Positions 1-8,609 of a DNA stretch of 64,000 bases are shown piece after piece (positions within the stretch are counted from its first letter, which is position 1; each line of letters opens with the position of its first letter). The notes beneath the pieces are model-generated. The model was not told where the DNA came from. It did no database searches and saw nothing but the letters and a program-made list of their open reading frames with translations. A program made the position numbers and the translations under genes. The DNA comes from DASWHR01 sp036398095 (GTDB lineage Bacteria; Actinomycetota; AC-67): assembly GCA_036398095.1 (NCBI GenBank), contig DASWHR010000103.1, positions 21,215 through 85,214 on the forward strand, in the 5' to 3' direction.

Positions 1-1762
1 GTGCGTCGTCGCTGTAGCCGAGCGACTCTTGGACTCGCAGCGTCCAATCGCCGAAAACGGCCGGCACCTCGCGCAGATCGATGAGCGCCGTCTCGACGGT
101 GGCAGTCGTCGTCGTGAAGGCTGACGTGCCGCCGATCTCTGTTCCGCCGGCGTCGAGCACGGTCACCGTGTAATCCATGTTCAAGGAATGATTCATCGTT
201 ACCTTGACCGCGTCGGTCCCCGGTGACACCGTGAACCGGAGGTCGCGACGGTCGGGGGATATTTCCTCGGCGGTTGCGATCGGCGGCACCCAGGTCCAGT
301 GGTCGGATGCACTCACTTTCCAGTCACGATCGGCGAGCACGCGAGCGTCGTCCGCCGCGTGCGCCTTCCTGAGCCGAGACGCGAAGTTGTTGGCTTGCAC
401 CATCTCGAGGGCGGCGACCGCATCGGCCACGCCGTACCCAACCTGCCAGAAGGGCGCACCGTCGGTTGGCTGCTTCGCCGTGGCCTCGAGCGTCTCGCGT
501 ACCTGCGCGACGCTCAGGCCGGGGCGTGCCTGGCGCAAGAGTGCTGCCAGACCTGCGACGTGGGGCGCCGAGAAACTGGTTCCATCCGCTGTGCCCGTGC
601 TTCCCGGAGTGCAACCCCAGGCGACCACGTTCGGCTCTGTACAAGAAGACGCCAGTGGTCCGGCAGGCGCAGCGAGCGTTGGATGGTACATCCCGATCCG
701 GTCGCCGGTGAACCGCACATGCCCGTCGGTCGTCCCCGTGGGCTCGGAGTTGTCCACTACGAGACCATTCGACGAGTAGTCGATGCGTCCGCCGGCGATC
801 GTGGAACCGGCCACGGAGATATTCCATGGGGCCACGGAATAGGGGTTCATGGTCATCTCGGTCCCGCCCGCGCCAGAGTTTCCCGCGGCCCATACGACGA
901 CTATGCCGTGATCCGTGAGTGTCTTCGTCGCCACGTTGATGGGGTTGGCGGGGTCGAACGTGTCCCACACCGGTCGTATCCAACTATTGCTGAGTACGTC
1001 GATGCCCCATTCCGGATGGTCGAGGATGTGATCGAACGCCATCAAGAACACCGACTCATTCGTCCCCGGGCCCGTGTAGCCGATGAGTTCTGCATCCGGT
1101 GCCACGCCAACCTGCGATCGATCCGTGGTCCCGTCCGCAGCGAGCACCCCTGCGACGAGGGTCCCGTGGCCGCCGTTGCGGTCGGTGTTGCTGCCTGGTC
1201 CCTCGTCCACCGCAACGAAGATCGGGGTTTGCGGAGTCGGGGATGTCTGTTGGACGTTCTGATCGACCATTGTCACGTTGTGCACGACATGGTCGGCCAG
1301 ATCTGGGTGCGTAGCGTCGATGCCCGAGTCCACGATCGCGACCGTCATGCCCCGGCCGGTGAAGCCAAGGTCGTGCAACCGGTCCACGCTGATGGCGTGG
1401 TTCGAGGCTGTCGAGGCGTACGTGATGGGCTCGTCGGGATAGAACTTGATCGCCGCGCCCTGTGTCACCGCAGCAGCGATCTGGGCGGCCGTTCCGCGCA
1501 CCATCGCCATGGGCAGGCGCTTCATCCCCTGCGCTCGAAGGCCGAGAGCGTGCAGCGCGGCCAGTTGCATCTCGGTCGGCGGGGCGTGCGTGAATGTGAG
1601 AACGCCGCTCAACTGCTCGCCGGAACGGCTACCGAATGCACGGTCGGCGACGGCGTCCCACGCGGTCGGTCGAGCGTGCGCGCCGGCGGGCATAGCCGCC
1701 GCAGCAAGCGTCAAGACCAGCAGGAATCGTGGCCTCGGTTTTGTAACGGCCTTGATTGTCAT
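1..1762 (-). CDS. Secreted subtilisin-like serine protease (S8), C-terminus cut by window edge
   Basis: The minus-strand frame opens at ATG 1762 and is still open at base 1, so only the N-terminal ~587 residues are present. The start is preceded by a purine-rich stretch (GAAGGGGGCGGGAAG). Residues 11-30 form a signal peptide ending near AGAHA. All S8 motifs are present: Asp145 in VAIVDSGIDATHPDL, His199 in NGGHGTLVAG, Asn295 in WAAGNSG and Ser396 in DGTSFSAPHVAG. The part before Asp145 looks like a short propeptide, and a beta-rich domain follows after about residue 450. The protein is expected to be secreted and to cleave extracellular proteins; the substrate is unknown. Its leader and first four residues (MTIK) are duplicated upstream of the next minus-strand gene. 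Confidence 0.93.
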   Translation of the reverse strand, partial: MTIKAVTKPRPRFLLVLTLAAAAMPAGAHARPTAWDAVADRAFGSRSGEQLSGVLTFTHAPPTEMQLAALHALGLRAQGMKRLPMAMVRGTAAQIAAAVTQGAAIKFYPDEPITYASTASNHAISVDRLHDLGFTGRGMTVAIVDSGIDATHPDLADHVVHNVTMVDQNVQQTSPTPQTPIFVAVDEGPGSNTDRNGGHGTLVAGVLAADGTTDRSQVGVAPDAELIGYTGPGTNESVFLMAFDHILDHPEWGIDVLSNSWIRPVWDTFDPANPINVATKTLTDHGIVVVWAAGNSGAGGTEMTMNPYSVAPWNISVAGSTIAGGRIDYSSNGLVVDNSEPTGTTDGHVRFTGDRIGMYHPTLAAPAGPLASSCTEPNVVAWGCTPGSTGTADGTSFSAPHVAGLAALLRQARPGLSVAQVRETLEATAKQPTDGAPFWQVGYGVADAVAALEMVQANNFASRLRKAHAADDARVLADRDWKVSASDHWTWVPPIATAEEISPDRRDLRFTVSPGTDAVKVTMNHSLNMDYTVTVLDAGGTEIGGTSAFTTTTATVETALIDLREVPAVFGDWTLRVQESLGYSDDA

Positions 1763-1852
1763 CTTCCCGCCCCCTTCTCGGTCGTTCCCGCAACGCGGCG
1801 TTAGACGGCGGCGAACAATGTTGGCAGTTGACGTGGGGCCGTCGCGGTCCTC
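1750..1852. repeat. Direct repeat copy 1 (leader of protease gene and start of a decayed regulator)
   Basis: About 100 bp that recur at 2851-2952 with a handful of substitutions and a 1-base indel. The repeat contains the minus-strand leader and MTIK start of the protease and, on the plus strand, a ribosome-binding site and the ATG start MLAVDVGPSR. The two copies are about 1,100 bp apart in the same orientation. Confidence 0.9.
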
Positions 1853-1951
1853 GAGCAAACGGAGAGCGGCGTCATCGTCGCGGAGTCCGGCGACGGCAAA
1901 GATGCCGTCGCACAGGCGAAACGGATCAAGCGGCAAGTCATCATGCGCTAA
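1818..1951 (+). pseudogene. Remnant of a duplicated response-regulator gene
   Basis: The first 35 bases match the start of the intact regulator at 2918 (MLAVDVGPSRSS). From 1851 the sequence jumps to a block matching 3111-3206 of the intact gene, coding EQTESGVIVAESGDGKDAVAQ in another frame, which ends at TAA 1949-1951. About 158 bp, corresponding to 2953-3110 of the intact gene, are missing. The deletion shifts the frame and removes the start of the receiver domain. The copy cannot make a working receiver, so I read it as a decayed partial duplication rather than a gene. Confidence 0.85.
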
Positions 1952-2164
1952 CCGCGCATGGCCCCGCTCAGCCCACGGAGCCCGCTGCTCGGCCCAAGGG
2001 GGAGGTCGCGCCTCCTGGAACGCGTCCCGCCCGATCCCGCCTCCCACGATCTGCGGTGCATCGCGGTTGCCTTGGCGGTGCTCAACGGCGTGGGCGTGCA
2101 GACCGGGCTTCCAACGCGCGTTCTACCGCGCGGACCTCTGAGCCAACCCGTTGCTCAGGCGGTA
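1952..2164. other. Non-coding or degenerate stretch
   Basis: Lies between the regulator remnant and the 3' end of the minus-strand secreted protein. Short open frames exist on the plus strand but have no ribosome-binding site and no recognisable family. The stretch may be more debris from the rearrangement that made the direct repeat. Confidence 0.5.
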
Positions 2165-2758
2165 TTAGAGACGGAACACTTCGAATTCGTTGTCGATCGA
2201 CGCAGAGGCCGGCGCATGGATGAGATCAACGGTCCCCGTCACCGAAACGTCCCCGACCCCGGTCGCGGATCGTCGGATGCCGCCTGCTGATGCCCAGACA
2301 CCGGGTGGGAGGAGGCCGAATCCTACGCCCGGCCCATACGACTTCTCAGGAACGCCCGCACCTTCAAAGTGGGCGTCGATGAAGATTACCTTGCCATCGC
2401 GCTCGGCATGCGCATGCACCGACGCGGTCAATAGCGCGGAATTCACCTCGACGTCAACGATGTCCACACCGTCCTCGTCCAGACCGTCAATCAGCCGGAA
2501 TTGATAGAACTGGTCTCCCGGAAGGTACACGTACACGAAGACTGAATCACGTCGCCATTCAGCGGGGGCCTGGCCACCGAAACCTTCGTAGGCCTCCAAA
2601 CGTACGGTTGAAACCCCGTCGGAAATTGTAGCGTCCAAGCTACCTTCTCCCGGCGAGGAGTCCGTGGGACAGGCGGCAAGGGTACAGGCATGACCCGGGG
2701 CCGAAGTGAATGCAGATGACACGACGACCAGTGCGAGCAGAATCTTTCTGACGGCCAT
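2165..2758 (-). CDS. Small secreted protein, unknown function
   Basis: I do not recognise this family. The start at ATG 2758 gives a clean signal peptide, MAVRKILLALVVVSSAFTSAPGHA, with cleavage after GHA. The frame stays open upstream to an in-frame ATG at 2863 (MTIK), which is the leader duplicated from the protease gene, but that start would bury the signal peptide. The mature part (~170 residues) is acidic and beta-rich by eye, with two cysteines close together (ACTLAAC) just after the cleavage site and segments such as VFVYVYLPGDQFYQF. No catalytic motif stands out. It is transcribed divergently from the response regulator at 2918. Probably an extracellular beta-sandwich protein; function open. 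Confidence 0.7.
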   Translation of the reverse strand: MAVRKILLALVVVSSAFTSAPGHACTLAACPTDSSPGEGSLDATISDGVSTVRLEAYEGFGGQAPAEWRRDSVFVYVYLPGDQFYQFRLIDGLDEDGVDIVDVEVNSALLTASVHAHAERDGKVIFIDAHFEGAGVPEKSYGPGVGFGLLPPGVWASAGGIRRSATGVGDVSVTGTVDLIHAPASASIDNEFEVFRL

Positions 2759-2850
2759 ACGTTGCCCCGATCCCACCGCCCGCCCTGGTGGGTCGCTAGA
2801 GCGCCCGCCCTTTTGATCACCACGGCGGCGGCGCATGCGCGTGACTCGAA

Positions 2851-2952
2851 CCTTGATCGTCATCTCCCGCCCCCTTCTTGGTCGTTCCCGCAACGCGGCG
2901 TTAGAAGGCGGCGAACAATGTTGGCAGTTGACGTGGGACCGTCGCGGTCCTC
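2851..2952. repeat. Direct repeat copy 2 (between secreted protein and response regulator)
   Basis: Second copy of the ~100 bp repeat at 1750-1852. It contains the functional ribosome-binding site (AGAAGGCGG) and ATG 2918 of the intact response regulator. On the minus strand it retains the MTIK codons seen at the protease start, now upstream of the secreted-protein gene. Confidence 0.9.
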
Positions 2953-4087
2953 AACATGGCGGCCACTCGTGGAGCAGATTGGAGGAGCCATCGCGCCCGG
3001 CAAGAAGAGCCCTCGAACGGCCGGTCGCTCGGCGACGCCGCGCAAAGACCTGCCTTCGGTGATGCTCGTCGACGACCATCCGATGTGGCGGCAGACGCTT
3101 CGCGACGTGGTCGAGCAAACCGAGAGCGGCGTCATCGTCGCGGAGTCCGGCGATGGCAAGGATGCGGTTGCGCAGGCGAAACGGATCAAGCCGCAGGTGA
3201 TCGTGATGGACGTGCATCTGCCCTCGATGAACGGGATCGAGGTGACCCGCACGGTGGCGAAGATGCTTCCGGAGACGCGCATCCTGGTGTTGTCGTCCTC
3301 CGACGATCGCACGGACGTGATCGAAGCCGTCCGGGCCGGCGCCTCCGGGTACGTGGTCAAGACCGAGGGCTCGCCGGAGATCGCGAGCGCCGTTCGCCGT
3401 GTCTTTGCCGGCGAACTCGTCTTCCCCGCGTCCGTCGCCGGCATCGTGCTCGAGGAGCTTCGATCGGGCGCGACGACGCGCAAGTCGAACACAGGCGCGA
3501 AGGCGCGACCGTCGAAGGAGACGAGCAACGTTTTCCGCCGGGAGGGCGACTACTGGACGCTGTCCTTCGGCGCGGCGATGTTTCGAGCCAGGGACTCGCG
3601 CGGACTGCGCTATGTCGCGCATCTGCTGGCGAGCCCACACCGCGAGTTCCAGGCGATGGAACTGGTCGCGGTCGCTTCCCGCCGCGACCGGACGGAGTCG
3701 GCCGTGATGAAAGCCGCTGGCGCGAGCGATGCCGGCGAGGTGCTCGACCAGAAGGCGCGGACGGCGTACCGCCGGCGTATCGAAGCGTTGACGCAAGACG
3801 CGGAGGAAGCGGAAAGCTTCAACGATTTCGAGCGCGCCTCACAAGCGCGCGAAGAGATCGACCGGCTTGTCGCGGAGCTCGCCCGAGCGGTCGGGCTTGG
3901 CGGACGATCGAGGCGCGCAGCCTCGGATTCGGAGCGAGCCCGCGTGGCCGTTCGGAACAGCATCACGGCTGCGGTGAAGGGGATCGCGCGCCACGACGCC
4001 GGCCTGGCGCGTCACCTCCAGAACGCGATCCGAACCGGGGTGTTTTGCTCGTACGTGCCCGACCGGCCGGTCGACTGGCGGCTCTGA
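2918..4087 (+). CDS. Response regulator: receiver domain plus an actinobacterial C-terminal domain without obvious HTH
   Basis: 389 residues from ATG 2918, chosen because AGAAGGCGG sits about 7 bases upstream; ATG 3062 is an alternative. The receiver domain (about residues 47-165) has the acidic pocket in MLVDDHP, phospho-acceptor Asp98 in VIVMDVHLPS and the conserved Lys in GYVVKTEG. Instead of a LuxR or OmpR helix-turn-helix, the C-terminal ~190 residues carry a domain I know from large actinobacterial regulators and cyclase-like proteins: FRREGDYWTLSFG, then DSRGLRYVAHLLASPHREF, a charged helical stretch (YRRRIEALTQDAEEAESFNDFERA), and the ending RTGVFCSYVPDRPVDW. The DSRGLRYVAHLL part could be a winged helix, but that is inference. 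The kinase at 6765 is a plausible partner. Confidence 0.85.
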   Translation: MLAVDVGPSRSSTWRPLVEQIGGAIAPGKKSPRTAGRSATPRKDLPSVMLVDDHPMWRQTLRDVVEQTESGVIVAESGDGKDAVAQAKRIKPQVIVMDVHLPSMNGIEVTRTVAKMLPETRILVLSSSDDRTDVIEAVRAGASGYVVKTEGSPEIASAVRRVFAGELVFPASVAGIVLEELRSGATTRKSNTGAKARPSKETSNVFRREGDYWTLSFGAAMFRARDSRGLRYVAHLLASPHREFQAMELVAVASRRDRTESAVMKAAGASDAGEVLDQKARTAYRRRIEALTQDAEEAESFNDFERASQAREEIDRLVAELARAVGLGGRSRRAASDSERARVAVRNSITAAVKGIARHDAGLARHLQNAIRTGVFCSYVPDRPVDWRL

Positions 4088-4219
4088 GGCGAGACCGAAC
4101 ATTGTTACGTCGCACCGAACGCCTGGGGATAGCATGAGGAAATTAGGATTGTCCGGTGTTGGCGGGTGTGGCGGCTCCGAAACAAGGGAGCCTTCGGGTC
4201 GGCGGCGAATGAGTATCCG

Positions 4220-6709
4220 ATGAATCGGCATGCGTGGTGGCTGGCGACTCCCGTCGTCCTTGCCGTTTCGTGCGTTGTGTTGCTCTCCGCCGTCATCGTC
4301 GGCGGCTCCTTCTCGGACGGACGCATGTTTCCGCCTTACGCGAGCAGAGCCCGGATCGGCAACACGCTGGGGGAGGCCGGCCTCGCTCCATTGACCGATC
4401 GCTTCGTTGATCAAGTTCTTGGACCGGGTACGACGCCTTCGGACCCAAGGCCGGGTCCCGTCGGCTCGCGAGGCCGAAACATCTTTGGCGGTTCGGAGGA
4501 CGCGGCCGGCGAGGTGGTCGATCACGCCTTCACGAACAACGATCAGGCGAACGCGTATCACGTGACGCGGCTGCCCTTCACCGGTCGTACCTCAACGACC
4601 GACGCGGGCCGGGAGGCCGGCGAGCCCGAATGCGGGACGCAACTCGGCGGAACTGTGTGGTACCGCTACCGCGCGACGCGGAGTGAGGCGTTGCTCGCCG
4701 ACACGTTCGGGACGGGCTACCAAACATCGCTGGCTGCTTATCGTCAGAGTTCGGGCGGGCCGGCTGCGCTGGAGAACGCGTGCGACTTTGATCCTCAGGG
4801 GAACTCGCAGATCAAGATCGATGTGATCCCGGGAACAACGTACTTGTTCCAGATCGGCGCGGCGGTTCGCGGTGGAACCTTGACGTTCCATCTCAAGAGA
4901 TTCGGTACGACGATCCTTGCGAGCGTGTCGGCGAGAGGCGAGCCGGGGAACGCGCCCTCCATCGAATCGTCTGTTTCATTCGACGGTCGATACGTCGCGT
5001 TCGTATCTCAAGCGACCAACCTTCTCGGCGGCATGTATAGCGGCGCGGTTACGAACACCTGCATCGCTTGCTACAACGTGTTCCTCCGCGACCGGAAGGC
5101 AGGGACGACGAGCCTCGTGTCGGCCGGGTTCGACGGCCGAGGGGGAAACAGCCACAGCAACCGCCCGCAGGTCTCGGACGACGGACGGTACGTATCGTTC
5201 GACTCGATAGCTTCGAATCTTGTGGCAGAGGACAGCAACCGCGTCGCCGATGTCTTTGTCCGCGACATGCGAGCCGGTCGCACCGAACGCGTGTCGCTGA
5301 GCGACCGAGGCGAACAGGCTCTCCCGGGTCCCGTCTATTCCGTGGCTGCGTCTGGCGGCCACCTCTTTTCGTCGATGTCGGCGGACGGCCGCTACGTCGC
5401 CTTCATGTCCAGATCGCCGAACCTGACCGAGGGTAAGACCGACGAATCCTGGGACGTCTTCGTTCGGGACCGGCGCACCGGCACGACACGCCTGGTTTCT
5501 GCGGACGCCGGGGCATTTGATGTCTGGCTGGAATCCATATCGCGGAATGGCCGGTGGGTCGTGCTTCGCACTGCTGCGCCGTTGAGCGAGCGGGACGGGG
5601 ATCTCTCTCAAGACGTCTTCGTGCGTGACCTATGGACCGGCACGACGGAGCTCGTCAGCGTCCCGGAGCCGGGGCATGAGCTCGAAGGGAACCGAGACGC
5701 AGCGGACGCCTGGCTCATCCCCCAACGAGCGATCTCCGACGACGGACGTTTCGTTGTCTTCGGAGCCGACGGCGCTCTCGTGGACGGAGATACCAACGGG
5801 GTTCTCGATGTGTTTGTTCGCGATCGGCTCCGGCAGACCACCGAACGCGTATCGGTTTCTTCGACCGGCAGCGAGGGAACCGGCACATCGACCACCGACC
5901 CGATCAACTCGGTCGTAGCGTTCGACTGGTCCATCTCCGGGGATGGACGCACTGTGGCGTTCGCGACCGACCTCAACTTCCTGGAGCCCAGCGACGGGAA
6001 TAACGCGTTCGATGTCTACGTCCACGATCGAACCCACGGGGTGACCCTGCGTGTCTCCACGAGCGGCGATGTGGGCGGCGGATTCAACCCGAACATCTCC
6101 GGCGACGGCATGTACATAACGTTCTACGGGAACTATCCGCTTTCCTATCGCGATACGAATGCGTTCAACGACGTTTTCGTGTTCTCTCCCTTCGCGCTTA
6201 CAGAACAGGCTGGCCCCTTCCTGGGGGTGGCCGCGAAGGGCTCGGTCCCCACCGCCCCATGCACGTCGAGTTCCGAGTACGCCCGAGTGGGAGTGGCGGG
6301 TGCGCACGAGGACGTGACACCGCCGCTGTTCCCGGGCATCGAGACTGTGGCAACCCAGGACGCCAGGAACTATAACGAGCGCTCCGTGGTCCGATTCAAG
6401 TATCGCATCGACGCTTCAAAGTCTTCCGCGGCGCCCTCCGCTCGAACCGCCGACGTCAGGATCGCGCTCTCCTGGGACTACACCGGCGACATCAACCTGA
6501 GCGGCGCGAGCGACTTCGACCTCTATGTCTACGACGCGAACGACGAGCTTCTGGCCTATGGCTATACCCCCAACGATACGGGAGGCGGCGAAGTGGTGCT
6601 CGTCTCGCAGGTGCCTCACTGCTCGGACCTGCGGGTGGACATCGTCAACAATCAAGGTTTGCCGCCAAACAAGATGGCGCTGGATACGACGCTCGTCAAC
6701 CTCGAATGA
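4220..6709 (+). CDS. Membrane-anchored or secreted TolB-like beta-propeller protein
   Basis: 829 residues from ATG 4220. An N-terminal hydrophobic segment (residues 7-30, WWLATPVVLAVSCVVLLSAVIVGG) is a signal or anchor. Residues ~100-235 form a PPC-like beta-domain with GEPECGTQLGGTVWYRY and ADTFGTGYQTSLAAY, very like a domain in the giant protein at 24784. Residues ~240-670 hold about seven WD40/PD40 (TolB-like) blades with the recurrent pattern DGRYVAFVS...DVFVRDRxTGTTxLVS. The C-terminal ~130 residues are another beta-sandwich with SDFDLYVYDANDELLAYGY. It likely acts outside the membrane as a binding or scaffold protein; the ligand is unknown. It is followed 55 bases later by the histidine kinase. 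Confidence 0.8.
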   Translation: MNRHAWWLATPVVLAVSCVVLLSAVIVGGSFSDGRMFPPYASRARIGNTLGEAGLAPLTDRFVDQVLGPGTTPSDPRPGPVGSRGRNIFGGSEDAAGEVVDHAFTNNDQANAYHVTRLPFTGRTSTTDAGREAGEPECGTQLGGTVWYRYRATRSEALLADTFGTGYQTSLAAYRQSSGGPAALENACDFDPQGNSQIKIDVIPGTTYLFQIGAAVRGGTLTFHLKRFGTTILASVSARGEPGNAPSIESSVSFDGRYVAFVSQATNLLGGMYSGAVTNTCIACYNVFLRDRKAGTTSLVSAGFDGRGGNSHSNRPQVSDDGRYVSFDSIASNLVAEDSNRVADVFVRDMRAGRTERVSLSDRGEQALPGPVYSVAASGGHLFSSMSADGRYVAFMSRSPNLTEGKTDESWDVFVRDRRTGTTRLVSADAGAFDVWLESISRNGRWVVLRTAAPLSERDGDLSQDVFVRDLWTGTTELVSVPEPGHELEGNRDAADAWLIPQRAISDDGRFVVFGADGALVDGDTNGVLDVFVRDRLRQTTERVSVSSTGSEGTGTSTTDPINSVVAFDWSISGDGRTVAFATDLNFLEPSDGNNAFDVYVHDRTHGVTLRVSTSGDVGGGFNPNISGDGMYITFYGNYPLSYRDTNAFNDVFVFSPFALTEQAGPFLGVAAKGSVPTAPCTSSSEYARVGVAGAHEDVTPPLFPGIETVATQDARNYNERSVVRFKYRIDASKSSAAPSARTADVRIALSWDYTGDINLSGASDFDLYVYDANDELLAYGYTPNDTGGGEVVLVSQVPHCSDLRVDIVNNQGLPPNKMALDTTLVNLE

Positions 6710-6764
6710 ACAGCCTCCTGAACAGGTGCGCGCTCGCCCTGGCGACGGTCTGCTCGGTGAATCC

Positions 6765-8570
6765 ATGAGGACGCCGGCGAAGGTTCTGCGAAATCTGCCG
6801 CTTCTGTGGAAGATCCTCGTTCCGTTCATGGCGTTGATGCTGCTGCTCGGCTGGGCGGGGACGTTCATCATCGTGCGGAACTTGACCGCCCGGGCCGAGA
6901 CGGCGATCGATCAGGATCTCGGCCGCCGTTCGCTCGACGTTCGCGCGCAACTTCAGTCCCACGAGCTTTCCCTGGTCGAGTCGGTCAACCTGCTGGCGAA
7001 CCTGCAAGGCATGAGCGACGCCGTCGTCCGCAGCGACGGCGCGGCGATCGCTCGGTTTACCCGCTCGGTGCTCGCACTCAAGACCGGCGTCGCCTTCGCG
7101 TCGATCTCCGACATGAACGGGCGAGCTCTCGGCGGATTCTCGCGCGTCGATCCCACGAACGTCCAGGCGTTGGATCCGCGGCTCTGGTCGAAGCTGTTTC
7201 CCGCCGCGATCGCCGCCGGAGAGCGGCGCGCCTCCCTCGTCGAGCTGAACGAGACGACGATGCTGGCGCTGGAGATCGCGATCTGCGCAGGCGCACAGGG
7301 TTGCGAACCGGTCGGTGTCGCCAGAGTTGCCGTGGACGTCGGCGACCTGCTGGGGGGACCGGGTGCCGTCCACGGAGACGCCGGCATTGCCTTGTACGAC
7401 GGACAAGGCCGGCTGCTCGTCGCCCGCGGCAGAGCGATGCCGGCCAGAATCGAACCGTCGTCCGGCCCGAGGATTCGCCGGTCATCCGGCGGCGAGACCA
7501 TGCTGATGCGGTCCCCGTTCGAGGTGCAAGGGATTCGCGTGGGAACAGTCGCCGTCGCGATCCCGAAAGCGTCCGCGTCCGCGGCCGTTCGAGGAACGGG
7601 GTACCGGCTCGCCATGATCTTGCTCGCAGCGATGGTGGGGGTCGCCGCGCTCGGCGGTCTGCTCTCGCGTTTCATCCTCGCGCAAGTTCGCCCCCTCGTG
7701 GATACGAACCGAGCGTTGGAAGAAGGCGACCTGGCTGCGCGCGCGGCGGTGCTGGGAACCGACGAGCTCGGCCAGGTCGCCCACGGTCTCAATCGCATGG
7801 CGGAGCGGCTCCAAGCCAGCCACGAAACGCTCGAAGCGAAGGTTCAGGAGCGCACGTTCGAGGTCGAGCGGTTGCTGCGCGAACGCACCGAGTTCTTCGC
7901 GACGCTCAGCCACGAGTTGCGAACCCCGCTCGCGATCATCATCGCGAAAGCCGACCTGCTGCTGGAGCCGCTCCATGGATCCCGCGAGCCGAGGACGCGC
8001 GTGTCGTCGGCCACGATCCGCCAGTCGGCCGGACAGGTGCTGTCGATCGTCAACGAGATCCTCGACGTCGCCAAAGCGGAAGCGGGGCACCTGCCGGTCG
8101 TGCTCGAAGACGTGCGGCTCGACGGTGTGGTTTCCGACATGCAAGCGACGATCGATGGGATCATGGGTACGGCCGAACTTGCGCTTTCGATTGAGCTGCC
8201 CGAAACCCTGCCGGCCGTTCGCGCCGACCGGGCGCATCTGCACAAAGTGCTGATCAACCTGCTCGACAATGCCGCCAAGTACACGCCGGCCGGCGGGCGC
8301 GTGACGGTGCGCGGCGTGATGCGCAACGGGTCGGTCGACCTGTCCGTGACCGACACAGGAGTCGGCATCCCGGCGAAGGAGAAAGATCACATCTTCGAGC
8401 CGTTCTTCCGCGTCGACGGCACGCCCGCCCGCCCCGGCACGGCGTCGACGGGCCTCGGACTCGCGCTGGCGAAACGTCTGATCGAAGCGCAAGGCGGAAC
8501 GATCCAAGTCGCAAGCCGCCCCGGCCGCGGATCGCGATTCACCGTCTCGCTGCCCCGCGCCGGCTCCTGA
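6765..8570 (+). CDS. Membrane sensor histidine kinase (HAMP-HisKA-HATPase)
   Basis: 601 residues from ATG 6765; the reading frame continues upstream inside the preceding gene but is out of frame with it. Transmembrane helix 1 is near residues 17-37 (ILVPFMALMLLLGWAGTFIIV). An extracytoplasmic sensor region of ~230 residues follows, then helix 2 (LAMILLAAMVGVAALGGLL), a HAMP linker (RPLVDTNRALEEGDLAARA) and a HisKA box with phospho-accepting His383 in FFATLSHELRTPL. The ATPase domain shows the N box NLLDNAAKYTPAGG, G1 DTGVGIPAKEKDHIFEPFFR and G2 STGLGLALAKRLIEAQGG. It should autophosphorylate and pass phosphate to a response regulator, possibly the one at 2918, with which it is linked only by proximity. 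Confidence 0.92.
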   Translation: MRTPAKVLRNLPLLWKILVPFMALMLLLGWAGTFIIVRNLTARAETAIDQDLGRRSLDVRAQLQSHELSLVESVNLLANLQGMSDAVVRSDGAAIARFTRSVLALKTGVAFASISDMNGRALGGFSRVDPTNVQALDPRLWSKLFPAAIAAGERRASLVELNETTMLALEIAICAGAQGCEPVGVARVAVDVGDLLGGPGAVHGDAGIALYDGQGRLLVARGRAMPARIEPSSGPRIRRSSGGETMLMRSPFEVQGIRVGTVAVAIPKASASAAVRGTGYRLAMILLAAMVGVAALGGLLSRFILAQVRPLVDTNRALEEGDLAARAAVLGTDELGQVAHGLNRMAERLQASHETLEAKVQERTFEVERLLRERTEFFATLSHELRTPLAIIIAKADLLLEPLHGSREPRTRVSSATIRQSAGQVLSIVNEILDVAKAEAGHLPVVLEDVRLDGVVSDMQATIDGIMGTAELALSIELPETLPAVRADRAHLHKVLINLLDNAAKYTPAGGRVTVRGVMRNGSVDLSVTDTGVGIPAKEKDHIFEPFFRVDGTPARPGTASTGLGLALAKRLIEAQGGTIQVASRPGRGSRFTVSLPRAGS

Positions 8571-8609
8571 AGCCGCGGGTCATTCGAGCTGACATCGAGC
8601 GCGGCGAAG

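Noticed and set aside
299..1804. Plus-strand 501-residue open frame over the subtilisin gene
   Set aside because: Composition is Arg/His-rich shadow sequence, while the minus strand encodes a complete S8 catalytic triad.
8387..8609. Extension of the hydrolase frame into the antisense of the kinase gene
   Set aside because: The sequence past about 8690 in that frame has no hydrolase character; the neighbouring frame gives a sensible hydrophobic tail and stop at 8610, so the extension is a product of the frameshift.
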